Shown here: positions 17,057-25,306 of the stretch, one piece after another | Layout: each line of letters starts with the position of its first letter | Numbering within the stretch: position 1 is the first letter of the stretch | Assembly: GCA_022844045.1 (NCBI GenBank) | Contig: JALHMM010000049.1 | Coordinates: forward strand, 1 to 45,606 | Direction: 5' to 3' | Length of the DNA stretch: 45,606 nt | Source of the DNA: Reyranellaceae bacterium | GTDB taxonomy: Bacteria > Pseudomonadota > Alphaproteobacteria > Reyranellales > Reyranellaceae | Position numbers and translations under genes: made by a program | The notes under the pieces: model-generated | Database searches by the model: none | What the model saw: the letters and a program-made list of their open reading frames with translations, nothing else | Told to the model about the DNA's origin: nothing

Positions 17057-17785
17057 TCACCAGCTCTCCGACCACGGCCGCAGATCGAGCTCGTGCGTCC
17101 AGGTATCGCGAGGCTGGCGGTGCAAGAGCCAGTAGTGCTCGGCGATGTGGTCGGGATTGAGAATGCCATCCTGCTCCTTGGCCTTGTAGCGCTCCGGAAA
17201 GTTGCTGCGGATCCACTCGGTGTCGATCGCGCCATCGATCACCGTGTGCGCGACGTGGATACCCTGCGGCCCCAGCTCGCGCGCCATGCTCTGGGCCAGC
17301 GCGCGCAACGCGTGCTTGGCGCCGGAGAAGGCCGAATAGCCGTCGCGACCGCGAATGCTGGCGGTGGCGCCGGTGAACAGGATCGTGCCGCGGCCGCGCG
17401 GCACCATGACTTTCGCCGCTTCGCGCCCCATCAGGAAGCCCGAGAAGCAGGCCATCTCCCAGACCTTGTAGTAGACGCGCGCGGTGGTCTCGCGGATGCC
17501 GAAGCGCACATTGGCGCCGATGTTGAAGACGGCGACCTCCAGCGTGCCGATCTCGCGCTCGATGGTCTCGACCAGCCCGACCATCTGCTCTTCCTGGCGC
17601 GCGTCGATACCGAAGGCGCGCGCCGCGCCACCTTCACCCTCGATCTGCTTGACCAGCGGCTCGAGCTTCTCGGCGTTACGCCTGACGACAGCCGCGACAT
17701 AGCCATCGCGCGCGAAGCGCCGCGCGATCGCGCCGCCCGTGGCATCGCCCGCGCCGATCACCAGCGCCACCTTCTTGTCAGCCAT
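17057..17785 (-). CDS. SDR-family oxidoreductase with Phe at the catalytic Tyr position
   Basis: 242 residues with a Rossmann fold. The cofactor loop is VIGAGDATGGAIARRF (9-24) and the NAG-like motif is FNIGANV. The classical YxxxK catalytic pair should fall in SAFSGAKHALRAL, but position 153 is Phe while Lys157 is kept; Tyr150 sits three residues earlier. I recall a subfamily of SDRs with the same GAK segment, so this may be a family trait and not a local mutation. It is upstream of the isomerase gene, divergent from the HxlR regulator, and is probably under that regulator. Confidence 0.88.
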   Translation of the reverse strand: MADKKVALVIGAGDATGGAIARRFARDGYVAAVVRRNAEKLEPLVKQIEGEGGAARAFGIDARQEEQMVGLVETIEREIGTLEVAVFNIGANVRFGIRETTARVYYKVWEMACFSGFLMGREAAKVMVPRGRGTILFTGATASIRGRDGYSAFSGAKHALRALAQSMARELGPQGIHVAHTVIDGAIDTEWIRSNFPERYKAKEQDGILNPDHIAEHYWLLHRQPRDTWTHELDLRPWSESW

Positions 17786-17875
17786 CGCAACCTCCGCGCT
17801 TGACGGCGCCAGTAGTGCGTTCCAAAAAGGAACCTGTCAACCGCAAGCGAACTGAAGGCGACCGGAGGAATCCTC

Positions 17876-18337
17876 ATGCGCTGGAGCGAGCTCAGCCGCG
17901 AACCCTGCTCGATGGCGCGCACGATCTCGGTGATCGGCGAGCGCTGGACCTTGATGATCCTCAGGGATTGCTTCCTGAAGATCCGCCGTTTCGAGGATTT
18001 CGAGCGCAGCCTGGGCATCACCCGCCACCTGCTGGCCGACCGGCTGCGCAAGCTGGTGAAGGCGGGCGTGCTGCGCAAGCAGGCCTACAGCGAGCGCCCG
18101 AAACGCCACGAATACCGCCTCACCGAGAAGGGCCTCGACCTCTATCCGATCATGATGGCCGTCGTGCACTGGGGCGACACGCACATGGCCGGCGCCAAGG
18201 GCCGCCCGCTGCTGCACGAGCACATCGCCTGCGGCCATACTTTCGATCCGGTGATGAGCTGCTCGCATTGCCGCGAGGAGATCACCGCCCGCGCGGTGCG
18301 CGTGCGGCCGGGTCCAGGCGCGCGAAAGGCCGCCTAG
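17876..18337 (+). CDS. HxlR-family winged-helix regulator with C-terminal Cys cluster
   Basis: 153 residues. CSMARTISVIGERWTLMILRD is the standard HxlR opening with a Cys at position 11, followed by RFEDFERSLGITRHLLADRLRKLVKAGVL. The C-terminus has C119-GH, then CSHC at 129-132, an arrangement that could bind zinc or sense thiol stress. It faces the SDR and isomerase genes across a 90-base gap and most likely controls them. HxlR proteins typically answer to quinones, aldehydes or electrophiles. Confidence 0.9.
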   Translation: MRWSELSREPCSMARTISVIGERWTLMILRDCFLKIRRFEDFERSLGITRHLLADRLRKLVKAGVLRKQAYSERPKRHEYRLTEKGLDLYPIMMAVVHWGDTHMAGAKGRPLLHEHIACGHTFDPVMSCSHCREEITARAVRVRPGPGARKAA

Positions 18338-18419
18338 CTCCCCTCGCTTCTGCCGCGTCCTGCGGGGTATTTGCACACGCCAGGCGTGATCGCGTGCCAG
18401 TGGTTTCCGGTGTCCTCTG

Positions 18420-18830
18420 CCAACGTACCCGGTACTACGGTCGCCGCCGACCCGGCCGTCGCGGCCGCGCCAGGCGCCACGATGCACACCAACACCCGCA
18501 AGATCGTCTCCGGCGACTTCCTTCGAGGGCGTGGTCGAGACCGCGTTCGAGTACGACGAGATCATCACGACCGTGGCTTTCCCGCTGGCCAGGAAGGCTG
18601 CCTACATGAAGTTCCCCAACCCGGACTCGCGGGCCGCCCCAGGGTCGGCGCGTTCCGGGTCAAAGAGATAGACGCGGCACTGGGCGAGTGCCGGCCGGCC
18701 GGCTGCGTGGCCGACGTCAGGGTACCCGCCGGCGGGCCGAACAACGATATCCACTCCAGCCGGGATTACCGCGCGGGTCCGCTGACTGTGATGGCCAAGC
18801 GGGCGGCCGCCGTCGCCGTAGGCCGACCTT
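18420..18830 (+). pseudogene. Decayed coxM-type FAD-binding subunit (xanthine dehydrogenase family)
   Basis: Fragments of the C-terminal half of a molybdo-flavoenzyme medium subunit can be followed through three frame segments. First DPAVAAAPGATMHTNTRKIVSGDF (to about 18520); then a shift to FEGVVETAFEYDEIITTVAF and YMKFPNP (18522-18635); then a shift back to VGAFRVKEIDAALGE, VRVPAGGPNNDIHSSRDYRA and VMAKRAAA (18644-18815). In intact homologues these are continuous. About half the gene upstream and internal segments are missing, and no large or small subunit remains nearby. It is a dead remnant of a former oxidoreductase operon. Confidence 0.75.
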
Positions 18831-18865
18831 CGACTTGCAAGGTGAGACGAGCGACCGCCGGGTAA

Positions 18866-19194
18866 ACTCGTTCACATTCTCGCGCGCTCGGCTTCTTCCG
18901 ACGAAAGAGGACGAGTGAAGGATTGAAGTAGCGAGAGAACCGCGCCGATCGCGCAAGTCATACACGAATAATCGGTGCACCGTCACCGACATATGTGAAA
19001 TCGCGCGTTCTCATGACAATCTGCAACCACGCGATCGTGACGCTGTTCGATATTGAACAGCGACCTTGCGCGCTTCCAACTACGGTGCGCCGCATTGACG
19101 GAGCAAGCATGGAATGGACGCGGATCGCCCCGCAGTCTGGCGCTGTTCAGACCTCGAGCATCGCGCGTTGTAGTCCCAACGGTCGGACAGCGCT
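18866..19194. other. Non-coding stretch upstream of the Cache-GAF kinase
   Basis: No credible gene is seen in these 329 bases. Base composition is less GC-rich than the neighbours around 18940-19060. The one notable element is the perfect inverted repeat at 19041-19062, with a further half-site at 19141-19148. Confidence 0.6.
19041..19062. promoter_or_regulatory. Perfect palindrome, candidate operator of the kinase operon
   Basis: CGCTGTTC and GAACAGCG are perfect inverted arms around GATATT, 132 bases upstream of the kinase start. The left arm CGCTGTTC recurs once at 19141-19148. A dimeric regulator could bind here. The arms are not the direct GTTC repeats of the alphaproteobacterial SOS box. 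Confidence 0.5.
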
Positions 19195-22062
19195 GTGACC
19201 CTCTGGACCAAGATCGCCCGACCTTGGCGTGGCCTTTCGCTTCGCCTGCGTCTACTTATGCTCGTACTGGCAACGCTCGTGCCCACGACGGCATTCGAGT
19301 TGGTAGATCACTACCTCGGATACTTGGCGGCAACCGGCAATGCGGAGCGAGACGCTCAAGCCCAGACTCGCGCCATGGCACTGACCGTCGAGGGTGAACT
19401 GCAGGCACGAATCGCGTTCCTAGGGGCACTGGCCCTGTCGCGTTCGCTGCGCGATGGCGACATGAACGACTTTCGCAGGGTGGCCGAGACCGCTATCGCG
19501 CAGCAGTATCCCGGCGCGAACATCCTGGTCCTGCGGGAGGATGGCCAGCAAGTCGTCAACACCGCACTGCCACCCGAAGCACCGCTGCCTGCCCGCCAGA
19601 ATCTCGAGACGGTGCGCGAGGTTTTCAGGACCGGCCGTCCGGCAGTCTCGAACATCTTTATCGGCGGCGCCTTGCGACGGCCGTTGATCTCGATCGACGT
19701 GCCGGTAAGGGGCGCGGACGGGCGGGTCGTGTACGCCCTGTCGATCAAGCCGAGCACCGATTTCCTCATTGCTGCCCTCGGCCGTCATCGTCCACCGGAA
19801 AGCTGGGTGATCGCGGCGTTCGACCGGCAGGGGGTAACCGTGGCACGCAACCTGGAGCCCGAAAGTCTTGTCGGGCAAAAGGCCAGCTCCGCGCTGCTTC
19901 CTCGCCTGCTGGCCGAATACGAAGGGGTCTCAAGGCACACGTCGCGTGATGGGGTTCGGGTGCTGACAGCCTTCGCGCGCGTCGACCGCTTCGGCTGGTC
20001 GGTAGCCATCGGCGTGCCTCAGGCGGAATTGACGGCACCGGCCCTGAAAGCGGCATTGAGCGCGCTGTACGTGGCCGGCGCCCTGCTGGCGATCGGTCTC
20101 GCGCTGGCGCTGGTCGTCGCGCGCGGGATCGCCGGCCCGATCGCAACGGTGCGTAACGTCGCGATGGGAACGGATCGCGACGCGATTCTCAACGCCCCGT
20201 CGGCGGGTTTGCCGGAAGCCGACGACGTCTTGCGCGCGCTGCAGGCGGCCGAGCGGCGCCGGCAAGCCGACGAGGCCGTCCGTGACCGCGCCGCCCGGCT
20301 CGAGGCGGCCAACAGGATGCTCGAAGCCGATCTTGCGATACGCACGCGGTCGCAAGAAAAAGTCCAGGAACAGGTCGGGCGGCTCAACCTGCTACATCGG
20401 ATAACCCGCGCGATTGGCGAGAGGCAGGATCTGGACAGCATCTTTGAGGTCGTCGTGCTCAGTATCGAGGACCAGCTGCCGTTGGATTTCTGCTGCCTGT
20501 GCCTCTATGACCAGGTCAACCGGGTACTCACCGTCAGGCGAGTCGGCCTCGAGAGCGGCGCGCTCGCGATCGAGCTGGCGATGTCCGAGCACGCCAGTTT
20601 CGAGATCGACGACGACGGACTGTCGCGGTGCGTGCGCGGGGAGTTCGTCTACGAGCCTGACATCTCCCGGGTGGAGTTCCCCTTCGGGCGACGGCTCGCC
20701 GGCGGCGGACTGCGCTCGCTGGTGGCCGCGCCCTTGCGGGTCGAAAACGAGGTCATCGGCGTCCTCCTCGCGGCGCGCCTCCTTCCGAAGGGTTTCAGCA
20801 GTGGCGAATGTGAGTTCCTGCTGCAGCTCTGCGAGCATGCCGCCCTCGCGGCGCACGATGCACAGCTCCGCGGCACGCTGCAAGCGGCCTATGACGATTT
20901 GCGTCAGACGCAGCAGGCGATGATGCAGCAGGACCGGCTGCGCATGATGGGACAGATGGCGAGCGGCATAGCCCACGATATCAACAACGCCCTTTCACCC
21001 GTTGCGCTCTACACCGAGTCACTGCTCGAGCGCGAGCCGGGCCTCAGTCCACGAGCGCGGGAGCAGCTCGAGACCATCCGGCGCGCCGTCGGCGACGTGG
21101 CCCACACGGTCGCGCGGATCAGGGATTTCTACCGGCAGCGCGAGCCGCAACAGGCGTTCGCGCCGGTGCGGCTCAATCAGCTCGTGCGACAGGTCGTCGA
21201 CCTCACGCGCCCGCGCTGGAGCGACATGGCGCAGCGCGCAGGCGCCGTGATCGAGGTGCGGACGGAGCTGGCGGCGGACCTCCCGGAGATCAGCGGCGTC
21301 GAAAGCGATATTCGCGAGGCGCTCACCAATCTTATCCTGAACAGTATCGACGCCATGCCGGGCGGCGGTGCGCTCACGCTGCGGACGAGGATGGCCGATC
21401 CGGCGCGGGGACCGGTTCTGGTCGAGGTCGCCGACAACGGCGTCGGCATGGACGAGGAGACGCGGCGGCGGTGTCTGGAGCCGTTCTTCACGACCAAGGG
21501 CGAACGCGGCACCGGACTGGGTCTGGCGATGGTCTACGGGGTGGCGCAGCGCCACGACGCGGATATCGATATCGAAAGCACGCCGGGCGAGTCGACGACC
21601 GCGCGTCTCGGCTTTCCCCTGCCTGTCGCCGCCACCGTTGCGACGACGCGACCAGAAGCCCGGCCAGAGGCGCTCCGGCCGCTGCGGCTGCTCACTATCG
21701 ACGACGATCCGCTGCTGCAGAGATCACTCCGCGACACGCTGGAATCCGACGGGCACGTCGTGGTCGCAGCCGGCGATGGCCAGACCGGCATCGCGACGTT
21801 CCACGCGGCTTTGGAGCGCGGCGAGAGATTCGACGCCGTGATTACCGATCTCGGCATGCCCCATATTGATGGCCGCAAGGTAGCCGCCGCCATCAAGGGC
21901 GCGGCGCGCGACACGCCGGTGATCCTGCTCACCGGCTGGGGCCAGCGGCTCGTGGCGGAGGGCGATGCGCCGCCGCACGTCGACCATATCGTCAGCAAGC
22001 CGCCGAAGATGCGCGATCTGCGCGCCGCGCTGGCGGAATTGTGCCGGCCTTCGCCGGGTTGA
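19195..22062 (+). CDS. Hybrid sensor histidine kinase (Cache-GAF-HisKA-HATPase-receiver)
   Basis: 955 residues, GTG start. A membrane helix at about 17-35 and another at 288-310 enclose a periplasmic Cache-like sensor. A coiled linker (345-395) leads to a GAF domain (405-555). The kinase core has the H-box GIAHDINNALSP with His594, N-box TNLILNSIDAMPGGG (711-725) and G-boxes DNGVGM and GTGLGLAMV. A C-terminal receiver (831-950) has DDD at 836-838, phospho-acceptor Asp885 and Lys935. It ends without a DNA-binding domain. A second kinase follows 29 bases later in the same direction, so both probably act in one relay. Signal unknown; Cache domains often bind small organics. Confidence 0.92.
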   Translation: MTLWTKIARPWRGLSLRLRLLMLVLATLVPTTAFELVDHYLGYLAATGNAERDAQAQTRAMALTVEGELQARIAFLGALALSRSLRDGDMNDFRRVAETAIAQQYPGANILVLREDGQQVVNTALPPEAPLPARQNLETVREVFRTGRPAVSNIFIGGALRRPLISIDVPVRGADGRVVYALSIKPSTDFLIAALGRHRPPESWVIAAFDRQGVTVARNLEPESLVGQKASSALLPRLLAEYEGVSRHTSRDGVRVLTAFARVDRFGWSVAIGVPQAELTAPALKAALSALYVAGALLAIGLALALVVARGIAGPIATVRNVAMGTDRDAILNAPSAGLPEADDVLRALQAAERRRQADEAVRDRAARLEAANRMLEADLAIRTRSQEKVQEQVGRLNLLHRITRAIGERQDLDSIFEVVVLSIEDQLPLDFCCLCLYDQVNRVLTVRRVGLESGALAIELAMSEHASFEIDDDGLSRCVRGEFVYEPDISRVEFPFGRRLAGGGLRSLVAAPLRVENEVIGVLLAARLLPKGFSSGECEFLLQLCEHAALAAHDAQLRGTLQAAYDDLRQTQQAMMQQDRLRMMGQMASGIAHDINNALSPVALYTESLLEREPGLSPRAREQLETIRRAVGDVAHTVARIRDFYRQREPQQAFAPVRLNQLVRQVVDLTRPRWSDMAQRAGAVIEVRTELAADLPEISGVESDIREALTNLILNSIDAMPGGGALTLRTRMADPARGPVLVEVADNGVGMDEETRRRCLEPFFTTKGERGTGLGLAMVYGVAQRHDADIDIESTPGESTTARLGFPLPVAATVATTRPEARPEALRPLRLLTIDDDPLLQRSLRDTLESDGHVVVAAGDGQTGIATFHAALERGERFDAVITDLGMPHIDGRKVAAAIKGAARDTPVILLTGWGQRLVAEGDAPPHVDHIVSKPPKMRDLRAALAELCRPSPG

Positions 22063-22091
22063 CGGAGACCATCGGAAGAAAGGGTACAGGC

Positions 22092-23219
22092 ATGCCGGAT
22101 GGGCCTTCACCGAGGATCCTCATCGTCGACGACGATGTCCTTCATGTGCGCGCGCTGAGCGACGCGCTGCGCGATCGCGGCTACGAAACGATCGGTGTCA
22201 CCGACGGGCCGGCGGCGCTGAGAGCGCTGAAGGCCGGCAGATTCGAGCTGCTACTGGCCGATCTCATGATGCCGGGCATGGACGGCATCACGCTGCTGCG
22301 GCAAGCCCGTCGCGCCGATGCCGATCTCCTCGGCATCGTCATGACCGGCAAAGGCACGATTCAGACGACCGTGGCGGCGATGAAGAGCGGTGCGCACGAC
22401 TATATCCTGAAGCCTTTCACGCTGAGCACCCTCCTGCAGGTCATGACGCGCGCGCTGGCCGTGCGCGACCTGCGCGTCGCCAACGCCAGACTGGAACGCC
22501 AGGCACGCGACCGCACAGTCGAACTGGAAACCGCCAACCAGGAACTCGAGGCGTTCGCCTTCTCGGTTTCGCACGACCTGCGCTCGCCCCTGGCCGCGAT
22601 CACAATGTCGCTGGAAGTCCTGATCGAGGACTACGCGGCGCAACTGCCGACCGAGGCGCAGGAGTCACTGCGCCGCGCGCGGGCGGGCGCGGACCGGACG
22701 ACCCAGCTGATCGCCGACCTGCTGCGCCTGTCGCGCCTCGGGCGCCAGTCGCTCACCAAGCAGCCGGTGGCGGTGTCGGCTTTGGTTCGCGAAGTGCTGG
22801 AGGAGTTGCGGGCGGACGGGATGGACCATGGAGTCGCGATACGCGTCGGCGACCTCTCGGACAGCGTCGGCGATCCTGGCCTGCTGAAGCGCGTCTTCAC
22901 CAACCTGCTGTCCAACGCCTTCAAGTTCACGCGCGGTCGCCAAGCGTCGCTTGTGGAGGTGAGCTGCAAACAGAGCGTCGAGGGGCCGGTTTACTGCGTT
23001 CGCGACAACGGCGCGGGATACGACATGCTCAAGGCAACGGAGATGTTCGGAGCCTTCGAGCGGTTTCACAGCGCCGATCGGTTCGAAGGATCCGGGGTCC
23101 GCTTGTCGATCGTGCATCGCATCGTCCAGCGCCACGGCGGGCGGATCTGGGCCGAGTCGGAGCCGGAGAAGGGGGCCGAGTTCCGTTTCAGCCTGCCGGA
23201 TAGCGTCGCCACCCCATAG
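22092..23219 (+). CDS. Receiver-histidine kinase protein
   Basis: 375 residues. An N-terminal receiver (8-122; acidic DDD at 13-15, Asp57, Lys108) is joined by a coiled coil to a bacteriophytochrome-like kinase: H-box FSVSHDLRSPLAAI with His161, N-box NLLSNAFKF, G1 DNGAGY. The G2 box reads GSGVRLSI where homologues have G-x-G-x-G, so Arg337 replaces a glycine of the ATP lid. No output DNA-binding domain. The ATG at 22092 follows AAAGG; an in-frame ATG at 22041 lies inside the upstream gene. It probably takes a phosphoryl group from, or passes one to, the neighbouring hybrid kinase. Confidence 0.9.
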   Translation: MPDGPSPRILIVDDDVLHVRALSDALRDRGYETIGVTDGPAALRALKAGRFELLLADLMMPGMDGITLLRQARRADADLLGIVMTGKGTIQTTVAAMKSGAHDYILKPFTLSTLLQVMTRALAVRDLRVANARLERQARDRTVELETANQELEAFAFSVSHDLRSPLAAITMSLEVLIEDYAAQLPTEAQESLRRARAGADRTTQLIADLLRLSRLGRQSLTKQPVAVSALVREVLEELRADGMDHGVAIRVGDLSDSVGDPGLLKRVFTNLLSNAFKFTRGRQASLVEVSCKQSVEGPVYCVRDNGAGYDMLKATEMFGAFERFHSADRFEGSGVRLSIVHRIVQRHGGRIWAESEPEKGAEFRFSLPDSVATP

Positions 23220-23233
23220 TGCGGGAGACTTTC

Positions 23234-23309
23234 GGCCCGCCGGCGGAATCCGTGGGCGCAACGGGCGCGCAAGACTCCGCCGGATTACGATAGAACGCGC
23301 CGGCGGGCC
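23234..23309. repeat. Long-arm inverted repeat downstream of the kinase pair
   Basis: GGCCCGCCGGCG at 23234-23245 is perfectly complementary to CGCCGGCGGGCC at 23298-23309. Additional complementary stretches inside extend the fold. It lies between the convergent kinase and amidase genes; the rest of this 289-base gap holds no gene that I can support. It may reduce read-through, but there is no T-tract. Confidence 0.5.
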
Positions 23310-23508
23310 ATCGGCGCCCCGTCGGGAAGCCGATCGCTTCTCGTAGTCCTGCGTCGGGCTCTCCAGTCGGCTCGCGCGATCGCCGCGGAAGGGGAGACCG
23401 CGCATGATCGCCAATGTCTTGGTATTCTAAGCAGCCGAGCGGCGCACGGACGGCGCCGAACTCGGGCAGACATCGACGAAGCCCATGGGGGGCGGCCAGG
23501 GAGCCCGG

Positions 23509-24843
23509 CTAACGCAGCACCTGTTCGACAGCGCGACTGATCGCCAGCGTGCGGCGGTCGCTCATCCTCTCGCCCATCACCATGAAGCCCACCGGCAGCT
23601 CGCCCGCCTCATGGCACGGGATCGACGTGCCGCAACGATCGAGGAAGTTGCCCACGGTGCAGTTGCGCAGCACCAGCATGTTCTTGGCGGTGAAGCCCTC
23701 CGGCGTGGCGATCTCGCTCAGCGGCGGCGCGACGATCGGGCAGGTCGGCATCACCACGGCGTCGAAGTTGCCGGTGATCGCCGCGACGCGGCGCTGCAGA
23801 TCGGCGCGCTTGGCCAGCAACTCGATGTAGTCGGCCGCCGTCATCTGCGATCCGCGTTGGATGCGCGGCGCGATCAGCGGGTCGTAGACATTGCCGCGCC
23901 GCGCGATCAGCTCGCGGTGCCAGGCATAGGCTTCGGACGCCGCGAAGCCGCCCTTGGCGTTGATCGCCGGCAGCTCCTCGAGCATCGGCAGGTCGATCTC
24001 GACGATGCGCACGCCCTTGGCCGACAGCGCCTTGAGCGCGCGGTCGAAGGCCTTCGACACCGTGGCGTCCATGTCGTCGAGCACGAAGTGCTTCGGGACA
24101 GCGACGCTCAGCGCGTCGAGCCGCGCCGGCGCCGGCACGTCGACCGGCTCGTTGGCGAACACCGCGTCGACGATGGCGCAGCACGCGACCGAGGCGGCGA
24201 GCGGGCCGATTGAATCGAGTGAGGTCGACAACGGCACGACGCCGTCGATCGGCACGCGCCGCGCCGTGGGCTTGAAGCCGGTGATGCCGCACAGCGCCGC
24301 GGGGATGCGCACCGAGCCGCCGGTATCGGTGCCCAGCGCCGCCACCGCCATGCCGTCGGCCACCGACACCGCCGCGCCGGAGGACGAACCGCCAGGCACG
24401 CGCTGGCGGTCGGCGGGATTGCCCGGCGTGCCGTAATGCGGGTTGAAGCCAATGCCGGAGAAGGCGAACTCGCTCATATTGGTGCTGCCGACAATCACCG
24501 CCCCGGCGCGGCGCAGCCGCTGCAGCACTGGCGCGTCGGCCTTCGCCGGTGGCGCGTCGTCGAGCGCCTTCGAGCCCGCCAGCGTGGTCTCGCCCGCGAC
24601 ATCGCAGAGGTTCTTGATCGAGATCGGGATGCCGGCGAGCGGCCCCTGCGCCACGCCCGCCTTGCGCAAGGCGTCGCTGGCCTCGGCGGCGGCGATGGCT
24701 TGCGCGCGATAGACCTTGATGAAGGCACGGCCGCCCTCGCCTTTGGGATCCTCGATGCGCGCCAGCGCCGCCTCGGTCAGCGCGCGGCTGGTCGTGCGGC
24801 CGGCGATGAGGTCGGCCGAGAGCGCGGCGATGGTGGGCAGCAT
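23509..24843 (-). CDS. Amidase signature family enzyme
   Basis: 444 residues. The Ser-cisSer-Lys triad is visible: Lys77 in GIPISIKNLCD, cis-Ser153 in PGGSSSGAAVSVA and nucleophile Ser177 in GTDTGGSVRIP. The family hydrolyses amides, including aryl amides, acylureas (allophanate) and Glu-tRNA(Gln) intermediates; without gatB or gatC nearby, and with the shorter length, this is a catabolic amidase of unknown substrate. Start 24843 follows GAGGACATCGAA; the open frame extends to 24918 with no support. Divergent from the small-protein gene at 24965. Confidence 0.92.
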   Translation of the reverse strand: MLPTIAALSADLIAGRTTSRALTEAALARIEDPKGEGGRAFIKVYRAQAIAAAEASDALRKAGVAQGPLAGIPISIKNLCDVAGETTLAGSKALDDAPPAKADAPVLQRLRRAGAVIVGSTNMSEFAFSGIGFNPHYGTPGNPADRQRVPGGSSSGAAVSVADGMAVAALGTDTGGSVRIPAALCGITGFKPTARRVPIDGVVPLSTSLDSIGPLAASVACCAIVDAVFANEPVDVPAPARLDALSVAVPKHFVLDDMDATVSKAFDRALKALSAKGVRIVEIDLPMLEELPAINAKGGFAASEAYAWHRELIARRGNVYDPLIAPRIQRGSQMTAADYIELLAKRADLQRRVAAITGNFDAVVMPTCPIVAPPLSEIATPEGFTAKNMLVLRNCTVGNFLDRCGTSIPCHEAGELPVGFMVMGERMSDRRTLAISRAVEQVLR

Positions 24844-24964
24844 TTCGATGTCCTCTGCGATAAAGTTCGACCGAACCATCAGGCTGGCGCCCTGGCAAGA
24901 GGGTCGTCGGGACCTCACCTTTGGTCGCGAAGCCTATCTTGATTCACCTACGCGGTCCGCGTAT

Positions 24965-25306
24965 ATGAATTGGAAGCGCGCCCGTATCGAGATCGAGATC
25001 GCCGACATCGATGGCCGTGAGGTCATCGTGCGGGTCGAGACCCCGGTCGGTTCGCTGCTGGTCATCGGGACGCTGGCGAGCGGCCCGCCTGATCTGCGCT
25101 TCACAGGCGTGCATGTTCAGGGCCTCAGCCCGGGCGCGCTGGGACGCGCCGGCATCAACGCCATCGCCCGTCGCGTGCTGGAGGAAACCGGTGGCCGCTC
25201 GATACAGCTGGACGGATCTCTTCGCACGACCGGCGCCCGGCCGGGACGACGACGCGTCGTCTACGCCTACCCGGCGCATGGTCGTCCTGCGCCGGCGCGG
25301 CGTTAA
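24965..25306 (+). CDS. Uncharacterised small protein paired with an HTH gene
   Basis: 113 residues, not recognised as a named family. An N-terminal half rich in beta pattern (ARIEIEIADIDGREVIVRVE, VGSLLVIGTLASG) is followed by a helix INAIARRVLEETGG and a basic tail LRTTGARPGRRRVV. The RRTTG-like tail seems conserved in similar hypothetical proteins, as far as I can recall. The downstream HTH gene overlaps its 3' end by 29 bases, an arrangement common for toxin-antitoxin or regulator pairs with toxin first. There is no visible Shine-Dalgarno sequence. Function not known. Confidence 0.6.
   Translation: MNWKRARIEIEIADIDGREVIVRVETPVGSLLVIGTLASGPPDLRFTGVHVQGLSPGALGRAGINAIARRVLEETGGRSIQLDGSLRTTGARPGRRRVVYAYPAHGRPAPARR

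Noticed and set aside
19041..19062. LexA/SOS box
   Set aside because: The alphaproteobacterial SOS box uses direct GTTC repeats with a seven-base spacer; here the GTTC elements are inverted with six bases between.
18995..19198. 67-codon open frame upstream of the Cache-GAF kinase
   Set aside because: It contains the palindrome, has no ribosome binding site or recognisable sequence, and fits a non-coding promoter region better.
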